From contig LCKU01000003.1 in assembly GCA_001001625.1 (NCBI GenBank), positions 1-29,267 on the forward strand: a stretch of 29,267 bases of DNA. Reading direction: 5' to 3'. Shown piece after piece: positions 22,868 through 29,267 of this stretch. A model generated the notes under the pieces. It did not search any database. It was not told the DNA's origin and was given only the letters and a program-made list of their open reading frames with translations. The position numbers and the translations under genes were made by a program. Source of the stretch: Parcubacteria group bacterium GW2011_GWA2_45_30 (GTDB lineage Bacteria > Patescibacteriota > Minisyncoccia > Sungbacterales > HO2-52-23). The stretch's first letter is position 1. Each line of letters opens with the position of its first letter.

Positions 22868-22991
22868 TTCTAAATTCGAAGCACGAAATTCGAAACAATA
22901 TCTAAACTCAAATATTCCAAATACGATTTTTGAATTTTAGATTTTGATGATTTGAATTTGTTTCGGATTTCGAATTTAAGATTTCGAATTT
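22868..22991. repeat. TTCGAA-type repeat between GT2 gene and ruvX
   Basis: Degenerate words AATTCGAA, TTTCGGA, ATTTTGA and similar, partly palindromic, resembling 3290-3391 and 13117-13181. The right end encodes the last residues of ruvX (QNSKS) including the stop. Confidence 0.75.
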
Positions 22992-23371
22992 TGTCTATCC
23001 AAGTATGATTGTAAAATCACGGTGGCGGCGGCTTCATCCGTATGTTCGCGCGGGATGCCAGCACCCTGTACCATGTGGGTTGTCAACATCTCGTTTTCAA
23101 ACTCAACTAAAATTCCGGCGGCATCGCGTAACGCATCGGCAAATTCACGCGTGGCAGAGGTCTGCGATGTTTCCTCACTATTCAACCCGATAGGAAGTCC
23201 TACCACGATCCGGGAGACATGCTCGTCTTTTACCAACGCCTGCAATTGCGCCATCATCTGGGGATTTCCGCGGTTAAAAACCACTTTTTTAGGAAAAGCC
23301 ACCCGGCCCTGCGCATCCGATACCGCCACCCCGATCCGCTTTTCTCCATAGTCAATGCCCAGATACTTCAT
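22976..23371 (-). CDS. ruvX: RuvX/YqgF family putative pre-16S rRNA nuclease or Holliday junction resolvase
   Basis: 131 aa from the ATG at 23371. RNase H-fold marks: YLGIDYGEKRIGVAVSD with the first catalytic Asp, VSRIVVGLPIGLNSEETSQT, and DEAAATVILQSYL carrying the final acidic pair. The family processes the 5' end of 16S rRNA in E. coli and has been proposed as a resolvase. The frame stays open upstream to 23434, giving an unlikely lead (LHSSTTPSFNLVKEGVLSWY), so the internal Met is chosen. The Shine-Dalgarno sequence is oddly placed 17 bases away (see finding). The C-terminus runs into repeat DNA. Confidence 0.9.
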   Translation of the reverse strand: MKYLGIDYGEKRIGVAVSDAQGRVAFPKKVVFNRGNPQMMAQLQALVKDEHVSRIVVGLPIGLNSEETSQTSATREFADALRDAAGILVEFENEMLTTHMVQGAGIPREHTDEAAATVILQSYLDRQNSKS

Positions 23372-23377
23372 ATACCA

Positions 23378-23395
23378 TGATAATACCCCCTCCTT
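23378..23395 (-). promoter_or_regulatory. Strong Shine-Dalgarno with an out-of-frame ATG before ruvX
   Basis: AAGGAGGGGG (23395-23386) is followed by 7 bases and an ATG at 23378. That ATG opens an 8-codon frame (MVYEVSGH, then TGA) which overlaps the ruvX start at 23371 in another frame. Confidence 0.5.
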
Positions 23396-23433
23396 AACTA
23401 AATTAAAAGATGGGGTGGTAGACGAGTGTAACA

Positions 23434-24240
23434 TTATCTAGTCAAAACTTCCGCACCATCTTTCATCACTGCAACCGTATGCTCAAAATGCGCCGCCGAA
23501 CTTTGATCGGCGGTATGGATCGTCCACTCATCCCGGTCAAGTTTAATCCGCCAATCCCCCAGCGTAGCCATAGGCTCAATCGCGATCACCATTCCTTCGC
23601 GCAATTCCGTACCAGCGCCTTTTTTTCCAAAATTCGGAATCAGCGGCTCCTCATGCAACTCATGTCCCACGCCATGTCCCGCCAGATCGCGTATTATCCC
23701 TAATTTATTTTTTTTAAGGTGTGACTCAACCGCCGTCCCGATATCGCCAGTGTGCGCGCCGGGTTTCACCGCTTGAATTCCCATATCCAACGCCTCTTGA
23801 GTAATACGAATCAGCCGCTCCGCTTCCGCCGAAATTTTTCCTATGCCAATTGTCACCGCCATATCAGTAAATAATCCGCGTCCTTGATACTTAATACTTG
23901 ATACTTGATACTTATCCGCTGGCCACGCCATGCCGATATCTATCCCGATAATATCTCCTTCTTTTAAAACCCGATTTTTTTGCGGAATACCATGCACAAC
24001 TTCATCATTTATAGACGTGCAAATAGTCCCAGGAAACGGAGTATGAACTTCTTTTATTCTATATCCTTTAAATGCCGGTTTGCCGCCGCAATCCAAAATA
24101 AGGCCCTCGGCCAGGCCGTCAAGTTCTAAAGTAGATACACCGGGTTTAACCGCCGCAACTACTTTCTGCAGAATTTCCGCCAGATACTTACCACCTTCAC
24201 GCAAAATCTCAATTTCTTCTTTTGTTTTAATCGTTATCAT
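23434..24240 (-). CDS. map: Methionine aminopeptidase, type I
   Basis: 268 aa from the ATG at 24240. Removes the N-terminal methionine of new proteins. Metal and catalytic residues are all seen: VVHGIP (His), IGIDIGM (Asp), FTDMAVT (Asp), GHGVGHELHE (His), VIAIEPM (Glu), FEHTVAV (Glu). Between the two metal Asp residues there is an insert, PADKYQVSSIKYQGRG, encoded by a TTGATAC tandem repeat and absent from typical enzymes; it lies on a surface loop between strands. The start overlaps the end of adk by 14 bp, so the two are coupled; a longer frame to 24327 would run deep into adk and is rejected. adk-map is the classical spc-operon order. Confidence 0.95.
   Translation of the reverse strand: MITIKTKEEIEILREGGKYLAEILQKVVAAVKPGVSTLELDGLAEGLILDCGGKPAFKGYRIKEVHTPFPGTICTSINDEVVHGIPQKNRVLKEGDIIGIDIGMAWPADKYQVSSIKYQGRGLFTDMAVTIGIGKISAEAERLIRITQEALDMGIQAVKPGAHTGDIGTAVESHLKKNKLGIIRDLAGHGVGHELHEEPLIPNFGKKGAGTELREGMVIAIEPMATLGDWRIKLDRDEWTIHTADQSSAAHFEHTVAVMKDGAEVLTR
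23884..23914. repeat. Heptamer repeat (TTGATAC/TTAATAC x4) inside map
   Basis: Four tandem 7-bp units, one with a single change, followed by TTA. In the map frame it is read as the 7-residue period KYQVSSI-KYQ. Confidence 0.9.
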
Positions 24241-24949
24241 GTGCGCCCCTCGGCCACCGCCTACCGAGGCGTCGTGCCAATTCTTTATCAATATCCCGCC
24301 ACACATTTTCAATTGATTCTTCACCATTAATGACAGTCAACACGCCCTCTTTCCTTAAAAATTCAATAGCCGGAACAGTTAGATTTCTAAACTCTTCCAT
24401 ACGCGTTTTAAAAACCGACGGATCATCAATATCCCTTTTCTGTAACACGCCATCTCCTTCCGGACATGGATCACCAACTTTATAATGCTCTGAATCGATA
24501 AAAACGTGGGAGTGATTTCGATCGCATACTCTCCTTTTTAAAAGACGTGATTTCAGCTCCTCTTCGCCTACGTTTAATTCAATGGCCATAACGCATTCCC
24601 GACCCAAGAGCTGAAATAAAAACAGGATAAGGCCTTCTGCCTCAGAAAGAGTGCGCGGAGACCCATCATAAACTATGTCCTGTCCGCTCTCCAAAATACT
24701 CTGCGTCCTGTCCTTTACCACACGGAGTGTCCACGGCGACTCAAAAAGTAACCCTTCTTGATATCGCGCCACTTGACGTTTCGTCTCGGGATCATTATGA
24801 GCGGCAATGTATTTTTTACCCTCAACACTTGTAATAAAATGGAAGGCCCCGAGTTTCTTGGCAAGCAAATACGCCTGCGTCCCTTTTCCGGAACCCGGCG
24901 GCCCCATAACGCTGATAACAAACTGATTCTTTAACGGCGGCGTGGACAT
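24227..24949 (-). CDS. adk: Adenylate kinase
   Basis: 240 aa. Converts ATP + AMP to 2 ADP. The P-loop is VMGPPGSGKGTQAYLLAKKLG; the AMP-site Arg pattern DGSPRTLSEAE corresponds to DGFPRTxxQA with Phe replaced by Ser; R-rich LID start LLKRRVCDRNHSH, and DDPSVFKTRMEEF follows the LID. The LID has C..H..C but not the complete four-cysteine zinc set. The AMP-binding TSVEGKKYIAAHND differs from the usual STGDMLR, so this is a divergent member, yet core motifs are complete. It is preceded by its own extended -10 box and begins the adk-map-ruvX-GT2-galT-tpiA row. Confidence 0.88.
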   Translation of the reverse strand: MSTPPLKNQFVISVMGPPGSGKGTQAYLLAKKLGAFHFITSVEGKKYIAAHNDPETKRQVARYQEGLLFESPWTLRVVKDRTQSILESGQDIVYDGSPRTLSEAEGLILFLFQLLGRECVMAIELNVGEEELKSRLLKRRVCDRNHSHVFIDSEHYKVGDPCPEGDGVLQKRDIDDPSVFKTRMEEFRNLTVPAIEFLRKEGVLTVINGEESIENVWRDIDKELARRLGRRWPRGAHDND

Positions 24950-24960
24950 AATGTTTGTAT

Positions 24961-24969
24961 ATTATAACA
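24961..24969 (-). promoter_or_regulatory. Extended -10 promoter of adk (TGTTATAAT)
   Basis: On the minus strand TGTTATAAT ends 11 bases before the adk ATG, so the mRNA leader would be only about 5 bases. No -35 match at 17 bp. It follows directly after the terminator-like hairpin at 24971. Confidence 0.5.
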
Positions 24970-24970
24970 C

Positions 24971-25016
24971 CATTTTATTAAATGAAAGCCGCCACTGGCG
25001 GCCACAATAATAAAAT
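24971..25016 (-). terminator. Hairpin terminator after the small membrane protein gene
   Basis: On the minus strand GCCGCC-AGT-GGCGGC is followed by TTTCATTTAATAAAAT, with an outer stem ATTTTATTA/TAATAAAAT. It separates the secY-side genes from adk. Confidence 0.55.
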
Positions 25017-25029
25017 CCGCACATTAATT

Positions 25030-25389
25030 TTATGATAATATCCACGGAGACCCGGTTGAAATGATTAAGGCGATCCTTTTCATCACTATGAATCCGTACC
25101 CCCAAACCACCGGCAGCCAGTATGGAATACCAAAAAAATCGGGGTTCGTAAAACTCTGATATCCGCTTATAGACGTACCAATTGCCTCAATAACGAATCC
25201 GGCAACCATTCCGTAAATCTGAATGTAGATTTCGGTTTTCCGGTCTTTCCCGACTAGTATCAACAATATAATCACTACAATATAAATACCCAGCAACAAT
25301 ATGTTTGATCTCCATAAAAAGCCGCTCACAACAAGACCCAGCATTAATGGCAACGAATGAATGACAAGCAATTTAATTTTTCCGTCCAT
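25030..25389 (-). CDS. Small integral membrane protein, unknown function
   Basis: 119 aa with four hydrophobic segments: about residues 8-24, 31-47, 57-74 and a final one around 88-114. The last contains PDFFGIPYWLPVVWGYGFIVMKRI, which has the look of a conserved motif (Pro- and Trp-rich, one buried Glu at EAIGTS before it), but I cannot place the family. No cysteine pair or catalytic signature. It lies between secY and adk, where the spc operon normally has no gene, and is bracketed by two similar short hairpins (24988-25002 and 25447-25463). Probably real: start, stop and hydrophobic pattern are all good. Confidence 0.7.
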   Translation of the reverse strand: MDGKIKLLVIHSLPLMLGLVVSGFLWRSNILLLGIYIVVIILLILVGKDRKTEIYIQIYGMVAGFVIEAIGTSISGYQSFTNPDFFGIPYWLPVVWGYGFIVMKRIALIISTGSPWILS

Positions 25390-25441
25390 ATTTCACATAA
25401 TAACATATTTATCGCACAAAAACGAAATGCGCTGTCAAATA

Positions 25442-25470
25442 ATGAAAGCCACCCCCAGCGGCTACACTAA
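25442..25470 (-). terminator. Weak hairpin downstream of secY, related to the one at 24971
   Basis: Minus strand: GTGTAGCCGCTGGGGGTGGCTTTC, same outline as 24985-25005 (AATGAAAGCC ... GCGGCYACA on the plus strand) but with a poorer stem. Confidence 0.3.
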
Positions 25471-25493
25471 GAAAATTTCCAGGTGAGCATACG

Positions 25494-25665
25494 GGTGGTT
25501 GAGCCCCGCCTTTGAAAAAGAATCGGAAGGGCCGCTGGTAACGAGGAATATGTATTATGCTAAATCTTGGAAGGTCGGCCCGAACGCTTAGCGAGGCGAT
25601 AAGTTTCAAGGTTTAAAAGTTTAACTTCGCCGAGCGTCTTTTTCAAAGGCGGGGCGAAAACCACT
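25494..25665 (+). other. Structured repeat family 2, copy E
   Basis: Outer stem GGTGGTT/AACCACT, then CCCCGCCTTTGAAAAAG (25504) with CTTTTTCAAAGGCGGGG (to 25654). Inside are AATCGGAAG, stem GGGCCG (25529) with CGGCCC (25576-25581), ACGCTTAGCGAGGCG, an A/T-rich loop, and CGCCGAGCGTC. Compared with 16305-16455 the short words are identical and the stems changed on both sides. It fills the gap downstream of secY. Confidence 0.65.
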
Positions 25666-25673
25666 GTAGCGAA

Positions 25674-26945
25674 TCATATATTCTCATATTCCCGCATCAC
25701 CAGCTGCGCCTCTATCTGCTTCATTGTCTCCAATACCACCGACACCGCAATCAAAAGCGCGGTCCCTCCGATGGTCAAGGCCTGAACCCCCAAAGCCCCC
25801 TGCACCAAAAGCGGCAAAACCGCCACCGCGCCTAAAAATAATCCACCCGCCAGCGTAATCCGGTTCAAAATCCGGTACAAAAATTCGGCCGTGGGTCGCC
25901 CAGGCCGGATACCCAATATAAATCCGCCTTGCTTCTGAATATTATCGGCAATCGCCTGCGGATCAAAAGTAACTGCGGTATAAAAGTAAGTAAAGATGAA
26001 TACCAAAAGAAAATAAATAATGCCATAGACCAGCTGATTATTAAAAAGCGAGATGAGAAATTGAGAAAACTGCTGAACATAAGAGTTGGAAACGCCGGCC
26101 AGAAAACTACCGATAAGTCCGGGAAAAAGAATAATAGATATGGCAAAAATAATTGGGATAACCCCGGCCTGATTCACCCGCAAAGGCAGATGGGTGGATA
26201 CTCCGCCGTAGACCCTGCCGCCCCGCACGCGCTTGGCGTAAGATACCGGGATATTGCGCTGGCCTTCGGATATAATAATTACTCCGGCAATAACTATAAG
26301 CCCAACCGCTATAAATAAAAGATAATTAGGGAGTTTTTCGGGAGAAAACGTAAAAAATTCCTGACGGATTGAAGTCGGCAAACCAGCCACAATTCCGGCA
26401 AAAATCATCAAAGACACCCCATTGCCGATCCCCTTTTCGGTAATCAACTCACCTATCCACATAAGAAGCATGGTACCCGCTGTTGCCACAACCATGTTTA
26501 CGGCAAATCCAAATCCGGTAAGTTCGGGCAAAACCTGCTGGCGCGCCAAAAGCACCAACAACCCGTAGGATTGCAAAAGCGCCAAGGGAATAGTAAGGAT
26601 GCGGGAGTATTGGTTAAACCGCGCGCGTCCGGCCTCGCCCTCCTCCTGATACATTTCTTTAAGACGCGGGAAAATCATGGTGAGCAACTGCATGATAATA
26701 GTTGCCGTGATATAGGGTCCTACCCCGAGCATTACCACTGAAAGATTATCCAGCACCCCGCCGGAAAAGATATTCAAGAGCCCAAAAAACTGGTTCCCTC
26801 CTATAAACGCGCGCAAGCGCTCCGCATCCACCCCGGGCACCGGAATGGAGGACGCGACCCGAAACACAACCAGCATGGCCAAGACAAAAATCACCTTTTT
26901 GCGCAGGTCCGGAATAGTGAAAAGTAATTTTAATTTATTAAACAT
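25674..26945 (-). CDS. secY: Protein translocase subunit SecY
   Basis: 423 aa from the ATG at 26945 (MFNKLKLLFTIPDLRKKVIF), the normal size. The ten-helix channel of the Sec translocon is evident: helix 1 FVLAMLVVFRVASSIPVPGVD, the plug region GLLNIFSGGVLDNLSVVMLGVGPYITATIIMQLL, WIGELITEKGIGNGVSLMIFAGI, the cytosolic loop with YAKRVRGGRVYGGVSTHLPLRVNQAGVIPIIFA, and IADNIQKQGGFILGIRPGRPTAEFL. It exports and inserts proteins at the cell membrane. An upstream in-frame start at 27068 lies inside structured repeat C and gives a Pro/Arg-rich lead, so it is rejected. Normal order rplO-secY-adk-map is kept, but with two inserted genes and several repeats. Confidence 0.97.
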   Translation of the reverse strand: MFNKLKLLFTIPDLRKKVIFVLAMLVVFRVASSIPVPGVDAERLRAFIGGNQFFGLLNIFSGGVLDNLSVVMLGVGPYITATIIMQLLTMIFPRLKEMYQEEGEAGRARFNQYSRILTIPLALLQSYGLLVLLARQQVLPELTGFGFAVNMVVATAGTMLLMWIGELITEKGIGNGVSLMIFAGIVAGLPTSIRQEFFTFSPEKLPNYLLFIAVGLIVIAGVIIISEGQRNIPVSYAKRVRGGRVYGGVSTHLPLRVNQAGVIPIIFAISIILFPGLIGSFLAGVSNSYVQQFSQFLISLFNNQLVYGIIYFLLVFIFTYFYTAVTFDPQAIADNIQKQGGFILGIRPGRPTAEFLYRILNRITLAGGLFLGAVAVLPLLVQGALGVQALTIGGTALLIAVSVVLETMKQIEAQLVMREYENI

Positions 26946-26960
26946 GATTTGCTCGCTTGT

Positions 26961-27106
26961 GTGGTTTACGGCAACTCTTTTCGGAGACACGCACAAATTT
27001 CCCAGCGTGAAATTTTTCTCAGGGCTTGGCCTTGCTCGTCCGACTGTGGTCGGACACCATGCCCGCAAGGCCTCGCCATGGTCTCCTCAAAGAGTCGCCT
27101 TAACCA
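26961..27106 (+). other. Structured repeat family 1, copy C
   Basis: Closing stem GTGGTTTACGGCAACTCTTT (26961) with AAAGAGTCGCCTTAACCAC (to 27106), plus GGAGAC/GTCTCC. Inside are hairpin AAATTTC/GAAATTT with loop CCAGCG, the word AGGGC, stem GGCCTTGC with GCAAGGCC around CCGAC-TGTG-GTCGG, ACCATG, then TCGCCAT. Gap between secY and the divergent membrane protein gene. Confidence 0.65.
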
Positions 27107-27175
27107 CTGTGGCTCACTTTGAGATTTTACTTAATGTAGCGCTTCGCGCTTGAAAATTTCTACAAACCTTTTCAC

Positions 27176-27204
27176 TTGACAAAAATTGATAGAAAGATTA
27201 TGCT
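27176..27204 (+). promoter_or_regulatory. Sigma-70-type promoter of the 27233 gene
   Basis: A consensus TTGACA (27176-27181) and TATGCT (27199-27204) are separated by 17 bp. The start of transcription would be near 27211. This rules out the TTG at 27176 as a start codon. Confidence 0.7.
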
Positions 27205-27232
27205 TCTTTACAAGAATTCAAATGGAGCAGTT

Positions 27233-27691
27233 ATGGACCTTTTACAATTATTTCTTGGGTATTGGCCGTTAATCGTTATTTTATGGATTGTAGCCGGATA
27301 TCAGATCGGAAAACTTTCGCTTGAAGTTTACGATAAATGGGTACATCCGGAAGATGATACGTTAGGAACGTGGACCGGACTGCGGCTCTTGCTCTTTCCC
27401 ATAAATTCTCTCAATAAAATATGGGTGAGAAAAGAAGATTGGTTTCTTGTGGATAGCCCGAAAAGGGGCGCCTATCTTTTCTATAATATGTTCACAGGAC
27501 CCACCCGCGTTCTTGTCTGGACCCCCTTCATGTTAGTATCCTTTTTTATCATTATGCCTTTCATATCACTCATAGTATGCCTTTTATGGAGAGTCATCCG
27601 GGATTCAATCCGTGTGCTAATCAACCTCTTCACAAACCAGACTCCGGTTCCAGTTCCTCTGCCAAACACAGAGTCATCTCAAACCCAGTAA
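27233..27691 (+). CDS. Membrane protein of unknown function
   Basis: 152 aa from the ATG at 27233, which has a good ribosome-binding site (TGGAG, 5-base spacing), one of the few clear ones in the window. Two hydrophobic regions are seen: residues 3-25 (LLQLFLGYWPLIVILWIVAGYQI) and around 95-125 (VLVWTPFMLVSFFIIMPFISLIVCLLWRVI). Between them is a soluble part with KWVHPEDDTLGTWTGLRLLLFPINSLNKIWVRKEDWF. A short Pro-rich tail ends the protein (TPVPVPLPN). I do not recognise the family. It is the only plus-strand gene inside the ribosomal-secY block, with its own promoter and terminator, which suggests a later insertion. Confidence 0.8.
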   Translation: MDLLQLFLGYWPLIVILWIVAGYQIGKLSLEVYDKWVHPEDDTLGTWTGLRLLLFPINSLNKIWVRKEDWFLVDSPKRGAYLFYNMFTGPTRVLVWTPFMLVSFFIIMPFISLIVCLLWRVIRDSIRVLINLFTNQTPVPVPLPNTESSQTQ

Positions 27692-27720
27692 GCTCCCCTA
27701 TGGAGCTTCTTTTATTTTTT
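27690..27720 (+). terminator. Intrinsic terminator of the 27233 gene
   Basis: AAGCTCC, loop CCTAT, GGAGCTT, then CTTTTATTTTTT. The stem begins in the stop codon and the T-tail overlaps the end of the convergent rplO. Confidence 0.85.
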
Positions 27721-28126
27721 GGCTGGCGTTAGCGGAAAATGCCACATCCTTAAATATAAATTTCTTTTTTAATTCTCCCTGTCCCAGAATCTTAACCTTA
27801 GGCATCTTTCCTTTTATTTTAGTAATTAATCCTGTTTTTAACAAATTTTCTGGATTTACAGTATCTCCGGTTTTAAACGCATTTTCAATATCGCCCAAAT
27901 TTACAATAGAGGGCCGAACGCGATACGGCTTAAACGAATGTTTGCCGCGGCCGCGGAGTTTCGGTATTTTTTTGATTATTTCGCGCTCGGCCGGACGGAA
28001 TTTGGCGCCCGCGCGCGCGCCCTGACCCTTAATACCGCGGCCCGAATAAGTGCCGCGTTTTCCCCCGCGGCCAATACGCCGTTCACGGTGGGATTTAGTT
28101 TTGGGTGAAATGTGATGAAGTTGCAT
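27698..28126 (-). CDS. rplO: Ribosomal protein uL15
   Basis: 142 aa, normal length. The N-terminal rRNA-binding tail is typical: LHHISPK, then RIGRGGKRGTYSGRGIKGQGAR and a basic stretch ending KIPKLRGRGKHSFKPY. The C-terminal globular part shows the expected LENAFKTGDTVNPENLLKTGLI-like strand pattern and ILGQGELKKKFIFKDVAFSANASQKI. It belongs to the large subunit, is an early assembly protein, and lies in the spc order directly after rpsE because rpmD is missing. Its stop is beside the terminator of the convergent gene. Confidence 0.96.
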   Translation of the reverse strand: MQLHHISPKTKSHRERRIGRGGKRGTYSGRGIKGQGARAGAKFRPAEREIIKKIPKLRGRGKHSFKPYRVRPSIVNLGDIENAFKTGDTVNPENLLKTGLITKIKGKMPKVKILGQGELKKKFIFKDVAFSANASQKIKEAP

Positions 28127-28188
28127 GCCACTTTTCTCAGCGAGGCAAGCAAGTTCACTTGCGCAGCCGAGATGTTAGAAAATTGAGC

Positions 28189-28292
28189 ACCCCGCCCTTA
28201 CTTTACTTAACAGATATTTATGAATCAAACAGGATTAGCGTGAAAACCTTTGTTTGACTTATACACTCTCTTAAGTAAAGTAAGGACGGGGT
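28189..28292. mobile_element. Palindromic element H copy 2 (between rpsE and rplO)
   Basis: 104 bp. The left arm (28189-28210) and right arm (28271-28292) are inverted repeats matching at 21 of 22 bases (right arm TTAAGTAAAGTAAGGACGGG, then GT). Shared interior with copy 1 is CAGATATTTATGAATCAAAC. It sits at the place where rpmD (L30) is found in most bacteria. No coding capacity. Confidence 0.75.
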
Positions 28293-28338
28293 AAAGGTTT
28301 TGTTCCTAAATTTTCTACGCCAGTACTGGCTTGAAAAT

Positions 28339-28827
28339 TTAGACAAAGCCCTTTAGTTTCTTAAGCGCTTCCATCGCCGCTTTCGCGTTATTCAGCTTAT
28401 TCGGCGTGCGGCCCAGGATTTTGGCTGTTAAATTCTTAATTCCCGCCAAATCGGCAATCGCGCGTATCGGCCCTCCGGCCATAAGCCCCCGCCCCTCGGC
28501 AGCTGGCTTTAGCATCACGCGGGCGGCCGATACTTTACCCCGAACGCCGTGAGGAATAGAAAAAATTTTAGTAAGCGGAATATTTATAAGTTCTTTTTTT
28601 GCTTTATGAACCGCTTTTTCCACGGCAGTTGATACATCAACTCCTTTACCAATACCAAAACCTATCCGACCTTTACGGTTGCCTACAACTACGGCGGCGC
28701 GAAAACTAAAACGCCTGCCGCCGGCTACCACGCGCGCGGTTCGCCGGATATCCAAAACCCGCTGGTCAAATTCCGACCGTTCCCTCTCATGCTCCGAATT
28801 TAATTTTCGTTCTCTAGGTCGTGCCAT
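28339..28827 (-). CDS. rpsE: Ribosomal protein uS5
   Basis: 162 aa, normal length. Small-subunit protein at the decoding-site side of the mRNA entry channel. Family marks: EFDQRVLDIRRTARVVAGGRRFSFRAAVVVGNRKGRIGFGIGKG (the classical double-stranded-RNA-binding-like N-domain), AVEKAVHKAKKELI, and the C-domain VMLKPAAEGRGLMAGGPIRAIADLAGIKNLTAKILGRTPNKLN with the long final helix. Neighbours rplR upstream and rplO downstream confirm the spc operon; the downstream gap holds element H instead of rpmD. Confidence 0.97.
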   Translation of the reverse strand: MARPRERKLNSEHERERSEFDQRVLDIRRTARVVAGGRRFSFRAAVVVGNRKGRIGFGIGKGVDVSTAVEKAVHKAKKELINIPLTKIFSIPHGVRGKVSAARVMLKPAAEGRGLMAGGPIRAIADLAGIKNLTAKILGRTPNKLNNAKAAMEALKKLKGFV

Positions 28828-28830
28828 ACC

Positions 28831-28913
28831 TTTACGAAATATGAATGGATACGAATTTACGAATCAACTTACTAAAACGTATCGTATATTAGTAATGATT
28901 CGTATTTCGTAAA
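28831..28913. repeat. Palindromic repeat K, related in wording to repeat J
   Basis: TTTACGAAATATGAAT (28831-28846) pairs with 28898-28913 at 15 of 16 positions; the interior has further TACGAATTTACGAAT words and GTATCGTATA. It fills the rplR-rpsE gap. Wording resembles repeat J, but the centre differs. Confidence 0.65.
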
Positions 28914-28918
28914 ATCAA

Positions 28919-29267
28919 TTAAAGTTGTAGCCCGCCTTTCCTCGCCCCCTCTGCCACGGCCTTCACAATACCGTGATACGCATATCCTCCGCGGTCAAAT
29001 ACTACTACCTCAATTTTAAGTTTTTTAGATTTTTCTGCCAAGTGCCTCCCTATTTTTTCCGCGCGGATACGCAATGTTTCGCCTTTGGCTGATTTTTTCT
29101 TTCCGGCGGCGATTTCCATATCAGTAGCAAATACAAGCGTTTTTCCCGCATCATCGTCAATAAGCTGAGCTATGACATGGCGGTTGGAACGGAATACCGA
29201 AAGCCGCGGCCGCACGCTCGTGCCTCTAATCTTAGCCCGCACCCGTTTATGCCTTCTTTGTCTTTTT
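28919..29267 (-). CDS. rplR: Ribosomal protein uL18 (partial, N-terminus outside window)
   Basis: At least 116 residues; the frame is open to the window edge. The first visible residues, KRQRRHKRVRAKIRGTSVRPRLSVFRSN, are the conserved basic N-terminal region, so the true start is only a few codons beyond the edge, and the internal GTG at 29242 is not the start. The rest follows the family: HVIAQLIDDDAGKTLVFATD, AEKIGRHLAEKSKKLKIEVVVFDRGGYAYHGIVKAVAEGARKGGLQL. uL18 binds 5S rRNA in the central protuberance. Confidence 0.95.
   Translation of the reverse strand, partial: KRQRRHKRVRAKIRGTSVRPRLSVFRSNRHVIAQLIDDDAGKTLVFATDMEIAAGKKKSAKGETLRIRAEKIGRHLAEKSKKLKIEVVVFDRGGYAYHGIVKAVAEGARKGGLQL

Noticed and set aside
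27176..27232. TTG start at 27176 for the plus-strand membrane protein
   Set aside because: That TTG is part of a consensus -35 box with a matching -10; the ATG at 27233 has a good ribosome-binding site.

Overview
The window looks like a chromosomal segment of a Candidate Phyla Radiation (Patescibacteria) bacterium, most likely of the Parcubacteria type. Reasons: small, divergent housekeeping proteins; a spc ribosomal operon that goes from rpsE to rplO without rpmD (L30), a known CPR trait; a giant GIGTTSP-repeat surface protein; a VKOR-thioredoxin fusion; very few Shine-Dalgarno sites; and many short palindromic and heptamer repeats in the gene gaps. TGA is used as a normal stop (atpG, pgk), so this is not a recoded lineage. 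The lineage call is inference; no rRNA gene is present to fix it.

Layout: 1-11162 is a minus-strand ATP synthase cluster. It starts with an unusual fusion protein (HTH, membrane segment, surface-protein-type domain, c-subunit-like membrane hairpin) and continues with atpF, atpH, atpA, atpG, atpD, a four-helix-bundle cassette bounded by inverted repeats, and atpC. It ends in a gene for a large secreted repeat protein that leaves the window. Canonical atpB (a) and atpE (c) are not here. 11163-12450 holds a small HTH regulator behind a perfect 16-bp inverted repeat, and the RNase P RNA gene with a clear promoter and terminator. 12452-15119 (minus) holds an RNase HI, a PD-(D/E)XK nuclease and pgk. 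15326-20315 (plus) holds a thiol-redox pair (VKOR-Trx and CcdA-like) and a P2-type cation ATPase. 20194-24949 (minus) holds tpiA, galT, a GT2 glycosyltransferase, ruvX, map and adk. 25030-29267 is a small membrane protein, secY, a plus-strand membrane protein, rplO, rpsE and partial rplR.

Functionally the window combines ATP synthesis or hydrolysis, lower glycolysis (tpiA, pgk), nucleotide-sugar and glycosyl transfer, protein export and maturation (secY, map), extracytoplasmic disulfide formation, and ribosome assembly.

The most striking content is outside the genes. Nearly every gap longer than about 80 bp is filled by a member of one of several repeat or palindrome families. Two of them (three copies at 9526, 17326 and 26961; two copies at 16305 and 25494) keep the same fold and short invariant words while the stem sequences change on both sides. 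This is what structured RNAs or RNA-like mobile elements show. A third family (11861, 15199) also has a compensatory stem change. Another element (13855, 28189) sits inside a different repeat at 13855 whose uninterrupted relative is at 8089, which shows past mobility. Heptamer tandem repeats of unrelated sequence also recur, including inside map and the nuclease gene.
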